In this document: positions 1-8,655 of the stretch, in pieces | Position numbering within the stretch: the first letter of the stretch is position 1 | Layout: every line of letters begins with the position of its first letter | Origin: Clostridiales bacterium | GTDB lineage: Bacteria; Bacillota; Clostridia; Oscillospirales; Oscillospiraceae | Direction: 5' to 3' | Assembly: GCA_022787565.1 (NCBI GenBank) | Contig: JALFVN010000058.1 | Location: forward strand, 21,237-85,236 | Length of the DNA stretch: 64,000 nucleotides | Translations under genes and position numbers: made by a program | Notes under the pieces: generated by a model | The model's database searches: none | What the model was told of the DNA's origin: nothing | The model's input: the letters and a program-made list of their open reading frames with translations, nothing else

Positions 1-155
1 GCGTTAATTCCGTTTATGTTCGTTTACAGGGGTGTCGGATGTTACACCTGGGCTTAAAAAGTTATCTGAAAGCCTGTATTCCCATGATTAACGGTCTGGT
101 TCCAGCAAGATTGCGGCACTTCATTCGTAAAATACAACAGGGAGCGACAAGTTGA
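1..155 (+). CDS. 3' end of a truncated upstream gene, polysaccharide locus
   Basis: An open frame entering from the left edge (codons begin at base 3) runs to a TGA at 153-155 and gives the last 50 residues of a protein. The tail is basic and hydrophobic, ending FIRKIQQGATS. The stop overlaps the ATG of the next gene (TGATG), so the two are translationally coupled and in one operon. The fragment is too short to assign a family; from context it is probably another glycosyltransferase or polysaccharide-assembly protein, which is inference only. Confidence 0.55.
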   Translation, partial: VNSVYVRLQGCRMLHLGLKSYLKACIPMINGLVPARLRHFIRKIQQGATS

Positions 156-1264
156 TGTTGAAGATTTTGTTCCTGATCCATGATCTCGGCCAAGGCGGTG
201 CCGAAAAAGTGCTCGTAAATCTGGTCAACAACATGGACCGGTCAAAATTTGATATTTCCGTCACAGTCCTCTTTGGCGGCGGGGTCAATGAGCAGTTTTT
301 GGCTCCGGATATTCACTTTCATGCGGTGTTTTCAAAAGAGGTGCCGGGAAATAGCAAGCTGATGAAGCTGCTGACGCCGAAGCAGCTCCACAGTCTGTGC
401 GTCAAGGAGCACTACGACATCGAGGTATCCTATCTGGAAGGCCCATCTGCCCGCGTCATCAGCGGATGTCAGGACCAAGATACCAAGCTGGTTTCCTGGA
501 TTCATGTGGAGCAGCACACCATGGACAAGCTGGCCGGTTCTTTCCGCAGCGAACAGGAAGCCCGAGCCTGCTATAACCGTTTTGACCAGACGGTTTGTGT
601 TTCCCAATATGTCCACGATGATTTCTGCCAGCTTCTGAACTTTCAAAAGCCATGCCGGGTGCTGTATAACACGGTGGAGTCTGGTAAGATTTTGGCCGGA
701 GCCAGCGAAGCACCACCGGAGCTTGCAGACGACGGGAAAATCCGTCTAATTGCGGTCGGTACGCTGAAACAGTCCAAAGGCTATATGCGGCTGCTGCAAA
801 TCATCCGGCGTCTGCGGGATGAACAATACCCGATGCATCTATACATCCTGGGCATTGGCCCTTTGCAAGCAGAAATGGAGGAATACATCCGCCGGAACGA
901 ACTGCAAGACACGGTCACGCTGCTGGGCTACCAGACCAACCCTTACAAATATGTCAGCAAATGTGACCTGTTTGTCTGTGCCAGCTTTGCCGAGGGCTTT
1001 TCCACAGCCGCTACTGAGGCGTTGATTGTTGGCACTCCAGTCTGTACTGTGGAAGTCTCCGGCATGAAGGAAATGCTGGGTGAGAACAATGAGTGGGGCA
1101 TTGTCACAGATAATGATGAGGATGCTCTGTATCAAGGCATCAAGCGGCTATTGGACAATCCGGCGCTACTGGCCCAATACAAAGAAAAAGCCGCCCAGCG
1201 CGGCAAGACCTTCAACACAGAGAATTCTGTAAAAGCGGTGGGAAAAATGCTGTTAAACCTGTGA
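155..1264 (+). CDS. Glycosyltransferase family 4 (GT-B fold)
   Basis: A 369-residue cytosolic enzyme expected to transfer a sugar from a nucleotide-sugar donor onto a lipid-linked glycan. The N-terminus MLKILFLIHDLGQGGAEKVL is the classic GT4 acceptor-side start with a Gly-rich loop. The C-terminal Rossmann half carries GTLKQSKGYMRLL and the EX7E-type donor motif EGFSTAATEAL followed by GTPV. Length is normal for the family. A TTG lies one codon upstream (152), but the ATG at 155 overlapping the previous stop is the better start. It is the first complete gene of a nine-gene same-strand run. The specific sugar cannot be told from sequence. Confidence 0.9.
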   Translation: MLKILFLIHDLGQGGAEKVLVNLVNNMDRSKFDISVTVLFGGGVNEQFLAPDIHFHAVFSKEVPGNSKLMKLLTPKQLHSLCVKEHYDIEVSYLEGPSARVISGCQDQDTKLVSWIHVEQHTMDKLAGSFRSEQEARACYNRFDQTVCVSQYVHDDFCQLLNFQKPCRVLYNTVESGKILAGASEAPPELADDGKIRLIAVGTLKQSKGYMRLLQIIRRLRDEQYPMHLYILGIGPLQAEMEEYIRRNELQDTVTLLGYQTNPYKYVSKCDLFVCASFAEGFSTAATEALIVGTPVCTVEVSGMKEMLGENNEWGIVTDNDEDALYQGIKRLLDNPALLAQYKEKAAQRGKTFNTENSVKAVGKMLLNL

Positions 1265-1271
1265 GGTAGAG

Positions 1272-2246
1272 ATGAAAATTGACTATTCTGTGGTAATTCG
1301 CACCACCGGTAAGGCTGGTGAAAAATATGCAGGGCTTTTGAGATCTATTAATGGACTTGAACCAAAGCCCAGAGAAGTGATTGTTGTCCTGCCGGAAGGA
1401 TATTCTGTCCCCGAAGAACGGTTGGGCTGGGAAACCTTTTACTTTTGCCCAAAAGGTATGGTGATCCAGCGTATGACGGGTTTAGCCAAGTGCAAAACAA
1501 AATATGCCTTGGTTTGTGACGACGATGTGAGTTTCAACGCAGACTTTGTTCAAAAACTGTATGAGCCTGTTCGTTCGGGTTTGTGCGCCTTTTCCGCAGG
1601 ACCTCTGTATTCTTTTCTGCCGCCCAAAGGCGCAAATGCTGTTCTATGTGCGGTGATGGCCAGCGCGGCACCTACGCTTTTCCACAGAAAGGACCGCTAT
1701 GTTTCCGTGTTGAAGTCAAGCGGCTACTCCTATAACCGGAACCTAAAACCGGGGCGGTATTATGAAACGCAGTCCGTCGCATGGACTTGCTTTTTTGCCG
1801 AAGTTTCGGCGATCCGCAAAATGGATTTCCAGGCAGAATCCTGGCTTGATAGTCACGGGTATTCTGCACTGGATGACCAGACCATGTTTTATAAAGCGTG
1901 GCTTCGGGGAATCAAGACGGTCGTTGTTTCCGACGCTGTCTATGAGCACCTGGATGCAAGAACATCCACACGTAACAACAAAGGACCTGCTCTGTATGCA
2001 ATGGGTTTTAACCGGGTCGTATTCTGGCACCGGTTTATATACCGGCAGCAAAAGGGAATCTTGTCCAGAGCCTGGGCTTTGGCTTGCTTTGGGTACCATA
2101 CCCTGTGGACTTTCTTCTTCGAGCTGCTGAACCTTGTACGAAGAAAAAACACATGTAGCGGTTTAGCTATTAAGTTCCGTGGTTTGCGCGACGGCTGGCG
2201 GTACATAAAATCGGAGGACTACCGTTCCCTTCCTGAAGTCTGTTGA
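1272..2246 (+). CDS. Glycosyltransferase family 2-like protein
   Basis: A 324-residue GT-A-type enzyme. It opens with a beta strand (YSVVIRTTG) and has the metal/nucleotide-binding acidic cluster VCDDDVSFNADF near residue 80, in place of the usual DxD. An aspartate-rich segment SALDDQTMFYKAW near residue 200 matches the region holding the catalytic base in GT2 enzymes. The last ~60 residues are basic and aromatic with a hydrophobic stretch (ALACFGYHTLWTFFFELL), suggesting membrane association. It starts 7 bases after the previous stop and is part of the same operon. It is more divergent than the two other GT2 genes downstream. Confidence 0.8.
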   Translation: MKIDYSVVIRTTGKAGEKYAGLLRSINGLEPKPREVIVVLPEGYSVPEERLGWETFYFCPKGMVIQRMTGLAKCKTKYALVCDDDVSFNADFVQKLYEPVRSGLCAFSAGPLYSFLPPKGANAVLCAVMASAAPTLFHRKDRYVSVLKSSGYSYNRNLKPGRYYETQSVAWTCFFAEVSAIRKMDFQAESWLDSHGYSALDDQTMFYKAWLRGIKTVVVSDAVYEHLDARTSTRNNKGPALYAMGFNRVVFWHRFIYRQQKGILSRAWALACFGYHTLWTFFFELLNLVRRKNTCSGLAIKFRGLRDGWRYIKSEDYRSLPEVC

Positions 2247-2258
2247 GGATAATGTATT

Positions 2259-3173
2259 ATGATTTCGGTGATTATTCCCGTTTACAATGCGCAAAAGTAT
2301 CTGCTTGAATGTGTCAGCAGCGTTCGTTCCCAAACCTATCCCGACCTGCAGATCATTCTGATCAATGATGGCTCCACAGATTCCAGCGGCGCTATCTGCG
2401 ACACATTGACCAATGAAGACTGTAGGATTCAAATCATTCATCAGCCCAACCGGGGCGTCTCCGCGGCCCGGAATGCTGGCCTAAAGGCGGCGACGGGTGA
2501 TCTGATCTCTTTTATTGACGCAGACGATACGCTGGACCCGGATATGTACGAATATCTGATCCACCTGCTGGAAGAATATGATGCAGATATTGCCCACTGT
2601 GCGTATCGCCATATCGTCGGCGAAGAGGTACGGCTGATCCATGACACGAAGCAGATCTATCCCCAAACCCGCGAGGAAGCGCTGGAGTGTCTGGTTGGAA
2701 GCCGGTTGTTTGTCGGCAGTCTGTGGAACAAGCTTTATCGCCGGGAGATCTTGGAAGGTCTTTTATATGATGAGAATATCAAAATCAACGAAGATATTCT
2801 CTACAACTATTTTGCGTTTAAAAATGCTAGGAGATCCGTTTTCGCGGATGCGGCCAAGTATAACTATATTGCCCGCAAAACCTCCTCTGCGTGCTTTGTG
2901 ACTGCAGACGCGCGAAAAGCCCAGGACGCTTGCCGTGTCAACGCGGCGATCTATGAGGATGCCAAAGGCACGGCGCTGCAGTGCTCTGCCGCTATCCGCT
3001 ATTTGCGCGCTTTGAGCGGTTATTTCCGGGTCAGCTTCGCTGACCGTTCCATGGCGGCACAGCGCAAGGACATTCGGGCTTCGGTCTGGTATGTATACCG
3101 ATCGAATCCGAATGTGAATAATAAAATGTATCGATGGAAAAACGCGTGCAGCAAAAATAAGAATTGTCTATGA
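2259..3173 (+). CDS. Glycosyltransferase family 2 (EpsJ/CpsI-like)
   Basis: A 304-residue GT2 enzyme of the kind that extends repeat units of capsules and exopolysaccharides. The N-terminus MISVIIPVYNAQKYLLECV, the donor-binding segment INDGSTDSSGAICD and the DxD motif SFIDADDTLDPDMYEYL (residues ~88-104) are textbook family features. The acidic motif KINEDILYNYF near 177-187 fits the catalytic-base region. It follows the previous gene by 12 bases. The sugar and linkage are not predictable. Confidence 0.92.
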   Translation: MISVIIPVYNAQKYLLECVSSVRSQTYPDLQIILINDGSTDSSGAICDTLTNEDCRIQIIHQPNRGVSAARNAGLKAATGDLISFIDADDTLDPDMYEYLIHLLEEYDADIAHCAYRHIVGEEVRLIHDTKQIYPQTREEALECLVGSRLFVGSLWNKLYRREILEGLLYDENIKINEDILYNYFAFKNARRSVFADAAKYNYIARKTSSACFVTADARKAQDACRVNAAIYEDAKGTALQCSAAIRYLRALSGYFRVSFADRSMAAQRKDIRASVWYVYRSNPNVNNKMYRWKNACSKNKNCL

Positions 3174-3217
3174 CGATAGGCTATATTGATTAATCTTCAT
3201 TAGTGTGAGGGTAAAAA

Positions 3218-4438
3218 ATGAAAATTCTTGTGGTCAATGGGGACTGTGTCCAAACAAACACGTCCGCCAATTTATGCCATTCAGCTTATATCCGTGGCTT
3301 ACTGTATGCAGGGCATGAAGTAACATTACTCAGCGCAGATGGGCGAGACTATGTTCTGGATGCTTCTATTAAACTTCCACCTCAGCTGAAGTGTTATACT
3401 TATTATGGCGTTTCTCTGTATGAAAAAATGTCCCTACACAAACGGGCGAAAAGCATTCCTAAAGGAAAAACATCACTCATTACTCCTGATACCACAGCAA
3501 ACAGGAAAAGCATCAGTATTGTTTCAAAAGCGAAATCTTTTGCACTGTCTCTTTATGGCGTCCACGGGATTTGTTCAACGTTTGTGCGAAAAGCACAGAA
3601 ATTCCGTTCTGACGAAGAATATGACTACATTTTATCAATATCTACGCCTCCGGCGAGCCATCTCCTTGTACATAATTTAATGAAAGCGCAACACATAAAA
3701 GGGCGGCGTTGGATTCAGATTTGGGAGGATCCTTGGTACAGCGACGTCTACGGCTTTAGTGGAAAAGACAAAGTATTCCGGGAAGAAAAGCGTCTGCTGG
3801 CATTGGCAGAGAAGGTTTGCTACGTCAGTCCTCTGACTCTCGAGAATCAAAAACATCTCTATCCCGAGTCCGCTCATAAGATGTTTTGGCAGCCGCTGCC
3901 TTTCTACTATCAAGCCAAAACGGGGATCAAACATCCGTCGGGAAGGAATCTTTACGGCTATTTTGGGGACTATGTTCCTGCCGCCCGGGATTTACAGCCT
4001 TTCTATAAAGCGGCAAAGGAGACCGGTATTGAGGTCAATATCTGCGGCAACCCCTGTAATCTGTTTTCGCCCACTGAACAAGTTCACATCCATCCCCGGC
4101 TGCCGCTGAATGAATTAAAGCCTATTGAGGACAGTACCAATGTCCTTGTTTTCCTGTGTAACCGCAAGGGCGGGCAGATTCCCGGAAAGATCTATCAGTA
4201 TTCCGCGACGGACAAGACCATTCTTTTCATCATGGACGGCACTGAGGAAGAGCAGCGTGTGCTGAGGGAATACTTTGGCCAGTTTAACCGCTATGTGTTC
4301 TGCCAGAACAGGGTTTCGGATATAGCTGAAGCTATTCGCCGGATTGAATCCGGCGAACTCGGGGATGTACAGAACGTCCCGCTGGACGATTTTGATCCGG
4401 TCAGGACGGTCACAAACATTCTGGAAGCAGGGAGGTAA
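3218..4438 (+). CDS. GT-B glycosyltransferase-like protein
   Basis: A 406-residue protein with a GT4-like N-terminal half (MKILVVNGDC, then a YIRGLLYAGHEVTLLSADG strand-helix-strand) and a second Rossmann-like half after residue ~240 (GRNLYGYFGDYVPAARDLQ). The EX7E motif is not clear; a weaker IPGKIYQYSATDKTILFI segment lies where donor-site residues usually fall, so it is a divergent member. The start is set by a GAGGG ribosome site 9 bases before the ATG. It sits between two GT2 genes in the same transcriptional direction. It could also be a non-catalytic GT-B homologue. Confidence 0.7.
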   Translation: MKILVVNGDCVQTNTSANLCHSAYIRGLLYAGHEVTLLSADGRDYVLDASIKLPPQLKCYTYYGVSLYEKMSLHKRAKSIPKGKTSLITPDTTANRKSISIVSKAKSFALSLYGVHGICSTFVRKAQKFRSDEEYDYILSISTPPASHLLVHNLMKAQHIKGRRWIQIWEDPWYSDVYGFSGKDKVFREEKRLLALAEKVCYVSPLTLENQKHLYPESAHKMFWQPLPFYYQAKTGIKHPSGRNLYGYFGDYVPAARDLQPFYKAAKETGIEVNICGNPCNLFSPTEQVHIHPRLPLNELKPIEDSTNVLVFLCNRKGGQIPGKIYQYSATDKTILFIMDGTEEEQRVLREYFGQFNRYVFCQNRVSDIAEAIRRIESGELGDVQNVPLDDFDPVRTVTNILEAGR

Positions 4439-4443
4439 ATGGC

Positions 4444-5418
4444 GTGGAACAGCAAAAGATCAGCGTAATTGTGCCCGTTTACAGGGTTGAGGCATTTCTT
4501 GACCGCTGTGTCCAGTCCATTGCCGAACAGTCCTACAAAAATCTTGAGATTATCCTTGTGGATGACGGATCTCCGGACAACTGTCCTGCCATATGCGACG
4601 CCTGGGCGGAAAAAGACAGCCGTGTGAAAGTCGTTCATAAGCAGAACGGCGGCCTGTCGGATGCAAGAAACGCCGGTATGGCCATTGCTACCGGCGAGTT
4701 GATGGGATTTGTGGACAGCGACGACTGGATTGCCCCGGATATGTATCAGCATCTGCATGACCTTATGGCGGCAGATAACAGTGACATTGCTTCAAGCGGC
4801 GCGGAGATGGTCTGGGAAGACGGAACGCCGTCCCGCATTCTGACAAAATCTGGCTGCTGTGTGCTAGATCAGGAAGATGCCATGCGGGCGATCATCGAAG
4901 AATCCTGGCTCAAGCAGCCGGTATGTTTCAAGCTGTACAAGACTGCCCTTATCCGTGATATTCCCTTCCCCGTGGGCAAGTACCATGAGGATGTCTTCTG
5001 GAGCTATCAGGCGGTTGCCCGGGCGCGGAAAGTATCTGTTTCCGACAAAATCGGGTATTATTACTTCCAGCGCAGCGGAAGCATCATGGGGGAAAGTTAT
5101 TCATTAAAGCGTCTGGATAGCTTAGAGGCGAAAGTCCTTCGGCTTACTTATGTCCAAGAGCATTTTCCGCAGCTTGTTCCTACTGCACAACGTGATTTGC
5201 TATTTTCGTGTATGTACGTTTTTCAGATGTGTTTGCAATATCTATCCGAACCGGAGCTTGGGATCGGCCACAAAAAAATTGCTGGAATAATAGATGCTGC
5301 AAAACCATTTCCGCGCAAGATAGGAATACCGTTAAAGCAGCTTGTGTGGTATTACCTATCACAGCTTTCCTTTGCCGGTACCTGCAAACTGAGAAATAAG
5401 TTAAAAATAGGACTATAA
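4444..5418 (+). CDS. Glycosyltransferase family 2
   Basis: A 324-residue GT2 enzyme. It starts at GTG, preceded by a GGGAGG ribosome site lying across the end of the previous gene. MEQQKISVIVPVYRVEAFL, DDGSPDNCPAICD and GFVDSDDWIAPDMYQHL (DxD near residue 97) are diagnostic. The region KYHEDVFWSYQAV around 178-190 is the expected acceptor/catalytic acidic site. It belongs to the polysaccharide operon and probably adds one sugar of the repeat unit. Confidence 0.92.
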   Translation: MEQQKISVIVPVYRVEAFLDRCVQSIAEQSYKNLEIILVDDGSPDNCPAICDAWAEKDSRVKVVHKQNGGLSDARNAGMAIATGELMGFVDSDDWIAPDMYQHLHDLMAADNSDIASSGAEMVWEDGTPSRILTKSGCCVLDQEDAMRAIIEESWLKQPVCFKLYKTALIRDIPFPVGKYHEDVFWSYQAVARARKVSVSDKIGYYYFQRSGSIMGESYSLKRLDSLEAKVLRLTYVQEHFPQLVPTAQRDLLFSCMYVFQMCLQYLSEPELGIGHKKIAGIIDAAKPFPRKIGIPLKQLVWYYLSQLSFAGTCKLRNKLKIGL

Positions 5419-5444
5419 CCATTCTGAACCAGGGGGCAACGAAG

Positions 5445-6302
5445 ATGTGCAAATTGGTTAGCATCATATTGCCAATCTACAATGGCGAAAAATATATGCG
5501 TCAGAGCATCGACAGCGTTCTTGCCCAAACATATACAAATTGGGAATTGCTGATCATTGATGACGGCTCTACGGATCGCACGGCTGAAATCGCTTCTGAG
5601 TATCTTAATAAAGATTCCCGTATCCACTATTATAAAAATCCACAAAACATGCGCTTGCCGCGCACACTTAACAGGGGCTTCTCCTTGGCCAGAGGCGCAT
5701 ATTTAACATGGACATCTGACGATAACTACTACTATCCCACGGCGCTTGAGCAAATGGTGACAGCATTGGAAGCAGAGAGGAAAGACTTTGTATTTGCCTC
5801 TTGCGATGTAATTGACGGTGAAGGCAAAATTGTCGAATGTATTATGGTGAGTGACCGCGCCAAAAAGAGCATTGTCGGCAGCAATCCTGTTGGAGCCTGT
5901 TTCCTCTATACACGCAAGGTCTACGAAACCGTTGGCGACTATGACCCCGAAATGACGCTTGTGGAGGACTTTGATTATTGGCAGAGGATCTGCATGAAGT
6001 TTCCTCCAGCGTGTATCTCGGAGAAGCTTTATGCTTACCGTTGGCATGACGGTGCGCTGACCAGCACCATGCGAAAAGATACTTTCAATCGGAGGTTAGA
6101 AACGTGCCTTTTGAAAAACAGGCCCGGTTTTGGAACGCTGGATTGGGAGTCCTTATATTATTATTACTATGGCCTGTACACCTGCCGTAAAAACCTGGGC
6201 GATGATAAAAATCCCTATGAATGGAAGCACAGATTCTATTCCATACTGTATTTTTGGCTCAGACGTGTTCCAAATAAGCTGCGCAGAATGTTAAGAAAGT
6301 AA
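5445..6302 (+). CDS. Glycosyltransferase family 2
   Basis: A 285-residue GT2 enzyme with KLVSIILPIYNGEKYMRQSI at the N-terminus, IIDDGSTDRTAEIA, and TWTSDDNYYYPTALEQM as the DxD-type motif (residues ~86-102). TLVEDFDYWQRICMKF near residue 170 resembles the ED(Y/F) catalytic region of GT2 enzymes. It is the last of the GT2 genes in this run and is followed after 22 bases by the pyruvyl-transferase-family gene. Confidence 0.92.
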   Translation: MCKLVSIILPIYNGEKYMRQSIDSVLAQTYTNWELLIIDDGSTDRTAEIASEYLNKDSRIHYYKNPQNMRLPRTLNRGFSLARGAYLTWTSDDNYYYPTALEQMVTALEAERKDFVFASCDVIDGEGKIVECIMVSDRAKKSIVGSNPVGACFLYTRKVYETVGDYDPEMTLVEDFDYWQRICMKFPPACISEKLYAYRWHDGALTSTMRKDTFNRRLETCLLKNRPGFGTLDWESLYYYYYGLYTCRKNLGDDKNPYEWKHRFYSILYFWLRRVPNKLRRMLRK

Positions 6303-6324
6303 ACCACATTTTGGAGAGGATTAC

Positions 6325-7491
6325 ATGAACAGTATGTACTTATACTATCACGGTGGAAGCGCAAATCATGGCTGTGAAGCAATTGTTCGTTCTACAAACA
6401 GTTTGCTGGGTCCTGGGTTGAAACTGTGGACAACCGGCATATCCTCTGACAAATCCTACGCTCTGGATTCTGAATTGAACCTTTATGAAGATGTATACAC
6501 TCCCGCAAAAAAGCCGTCTCCCAGATGGTTTATATCTGCCGTTCATCACAAGCTGACCCATACGGACTACTTACATATCAAATACGCCCATAACACTTTT
6601 TTCTCCCAGATTCAGCATGGAGATGTGTGTCTGTCCATCGGCGGTGATAACTATTGCTATACGGGGCAGGATATTCTGGGCTATTACAATCGCGCGATAC
6701 ATCAAAAAGGCGCAAAGACTGTTCTTTGGGGTTGCTCTGTAGAACCGGAACTGTTAGAGCAAGCGGATATTGCCAAGGATATTGCACGCTATGATTTAAT
6801 CGTCGCCCGGGAAACGATCAGCTATGAGGCATTAAAAAAGGTTAATCCCAATACAATTCTGGCACCGGATCCGGCTTTCTTCCTGGATCCGGTGGAGCTG
6901 CCGCTGCCGGATGGATTTGTACCCGGTAATACGGTGGGCATCAATGTGAGCCCTCTGATTATGAAAAGCGAGTCCAAAAGCGGCATAACCTTCGAAAGCT
7001 ACCGCCGGTTAATCGTCCATATTTTAACCAAAACAGATATGAACGTTGCCCTGATTCCCCACGTGGTAGAACCGGGTAATGATGATCGTGAGCCTCTGCA
7101 ATCTCTATATGACGCTTTCTCTGACAGCGGACGTATGGTCATGATTGAGGATCATGATGCCCAGCAGCTGAAAGGATTCATTGCCCGGTGCCGCTTTTTT
7201 GTGGGGGCCAGAACCCATGCCACCATTGCGGCCTATTCCAGCTGTGTCCCCACACTGGTGGTGGGCTATTCAGTTAAGGCCAAAGGCATTGCCAGAGATT
7301 TATTCGGAACGGAATCTAACTACGTTTTACCGGTACAGGCAATAAAAGATCCGGAAACATTAGTACATGCGTTTTGTTGGCTTGTAAAACATGAACAAGA
7401 AATCGGCGCTCATTTACAGAACACCTTTCCCACCTACAAAGCCGGAATGGGTTTTGCGGTAAGCGCGGTAAGGAGCTTGTGCGAGAAATGA
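6325..7491 (+). CDS. Polysaccharide pyruvyl transferase family protein
   Basis: A 388-residue protein of the CsaB/WcaK family, which transfers pyruvate from phosphoenolpyruvate as a ketal onto a sugar of a surface polymer, or acts as a GT-B-like transferase. Family marks are YHGGSANHGCEAIVR near the start (the NxGDxA-like loop is replaced by NHGCEA), LSIGGDNYCYTG near 105, and the C-terminal GARTHATIAAYSSCVPTLVVGYSVKAKGI segment, which matches the conserved RxHxxI...P pattern. Its stop overlaps the next ATG (ATGA). It probably decorates the repeat unit built by the preceding transferases. Confidence 0.88.
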   Translation: MNSMYLYYHGGSANHGCEAIVRSTNSLLGPGLKLWTTGISSDKSYALDSELNLYEDVYTPAKKPSPRWFISAVHHKLTHTDYLHIKYAHNTFFSQIQHGDVCLSIGGDNYCYTGQDILGYYNRAIHQKGAKTVLWGCSVEPELLEQADIAKDIARYDLIVARETISYEALKKVNPNTILAPDPAFFLDPVELPLPDGFVPGNTVGINVSPLIMKSESKSGITFESYRRLIVHILTKTDMNVALIPHVVEPGNDDREPLQSLYDAFSDSGRMVMIEDHDAQQLKGFIARCRFFVGARTHATIAAYSSCVPTLVVGYSVKAKGIARDLFGTESNYVLPVQAIKDPETLVHAFCWLVKHEQEIGAHLQNTFPTYKAGMGFAVSAVRSLCEK

Positions 7492-8648
7492 CAGCATTGT
7501 GGATTCTTTTTGGAATCATCGCCGCAGCGGCGCTGGTGATCTGGGGCGTGGATTTTTACCATTATCTGGTGAATCGGTATTGTCGTTATCATATCGGCAG
7601 ATGGCCGGATACACAAGCATGGCAACAGGCAGTGATTCACCGTGCCATTCGTTGGACCGTCAAGACTCCTACGGTAAAAATTACGGACAACAACCGGTAT
7701 CTGCTGCTGGATATGCTTCAAGGACGGCATCGCAGCAATACCATCCAGTCTTGGCAGACGGCAAGCCTGCTCTTAGGGCTGGAACATATCGGCACATCTC
7801 AGTGCAAGGAAGCCGTACAAAAGGCAGTCGATAAGCTGCTGGACAAACAAGGGATGTTTCGGGTAAAGCCCACCAATGTGGACTGCGGTATGCTGGCTTA
7901 CAGTCTCCTGAAGTCCAGCGATGCGGAGCAAATTCGGCCAGCCATGGATTTTGCAGCACAGCTGATTCTGTCACGGGTGGCGGAAGACGGTACGTTGGTC
8001 TATGTAAATGATATAGAATCCGATGAGCGGTATGTGGATACTGTCGGCCTTGCCTGCCCTTTTCTGGCCTGTTACGGAAAGACCTATGGGAAACCGGAAT
8101 ATACAGCACTGGCAGTTAAACAATTGCGTGCTTTTTCAGAATATGGTTTGGAAGAAAGCACTTCCCTGCCCAATCATGCCTATAGTGCCTCATCAAAGCT
8201 TCCTCTTGGCGTCTATGGCTGGGGCCGGGGTACCGGATGGTATGCTCTCGGTCTGATCGACACCTATAAAGAGCTTCCCGATGGTGAAGACAAGCAATGG
8301 CTGAAGGAGCAACTACGCAAAGTAGCTGATAGCTACTTGAATTTCCAGCATGCAGACGGTGGCTTTGGATACATTATGCAGATGCAGAAAGGTTACGATA
8401 GTTCCGCAACAGCGGCATTGGCGTATTTTTACAGGGAATGTTCAGCTGTTTTTGGAAAAAAAGCATATGCTGAAACAGCTGCTCTTTGTTTGGATAAGTT
8501 GCGTAGCGTGACCAGAATTACTGGTGCTATCGACTGGTGTCAGGGTGATACCAAAGGAATTGGCGTATTTGCTCAGACATATGACATCATGCCTTTTGCT
8601 CAGGGATTGGCTCTTCGGGCAATCAGTTTTGAACAAGATAGGGATTAA
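7488..8648 (+). CDS. Membrane-anchored GH88/GH105-like glycoside hydrolase
   Basis: A 386-residue protein with a single N-terminal membrane segment (TALWILFGIIAAAALVIWGV) followed by an (alpha/alpha)6-barrel of the unsaturated-glucuronyl/rhamnogalacturonyl hydrolase type. Family marks are VDCGMLAYSLL, YVDTVGLACPFLACYG (aspartates in the catalytic region), YGWGRGTGWYALGLID, and HADGGFGYIMQM. Known members remove delta-4,5-unsaturated uronic acids left by polysaccharide lyases. The ATG at 7488 overlaps the previous stop and has AAGGAG 12 bases upstream; a GTG at 7479 lies too close to that site. A hydrolase anchored to the membrane inside a biosynthesis locus may trim or edit the polymer; that is inference. 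Confidence 0.78.
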   Translation: MTALWILFGIIAAAALVIWGVDFYHYLVNRYCRYHIGRWPDTQAWQQAVIHRAIRWTVKTPTVKITDNNRYLLLDMLQGRHRSNTIQSWQTASLLLGLEHIGTSQCKEAVQKAVDKLLDKQGMFRVKPTNVDCGMLAYSLLKSSDAEQIRPAMDFAAQLILSRVAEDGTLVYVNDIESDERYVDTVGLACPFLACYGKTYGKPEYTALAVKQLRAFSEYGLEESTSLPNHAYSASSKLPLGVYGWGRGTGWYALGLIDTYKELPDGEDKQWLKEQLRKVADSYLNFQHADGGFGYIMQMQKGYDSSATAALAYFYRECSAVFGKKAYAETAALCLDKLRSVTRITGAIDWCQGDTKGIGVFAQTYDIMPFAQGLALRAISFEQDRD

Positions 8649-8655
8649 TTCGATT

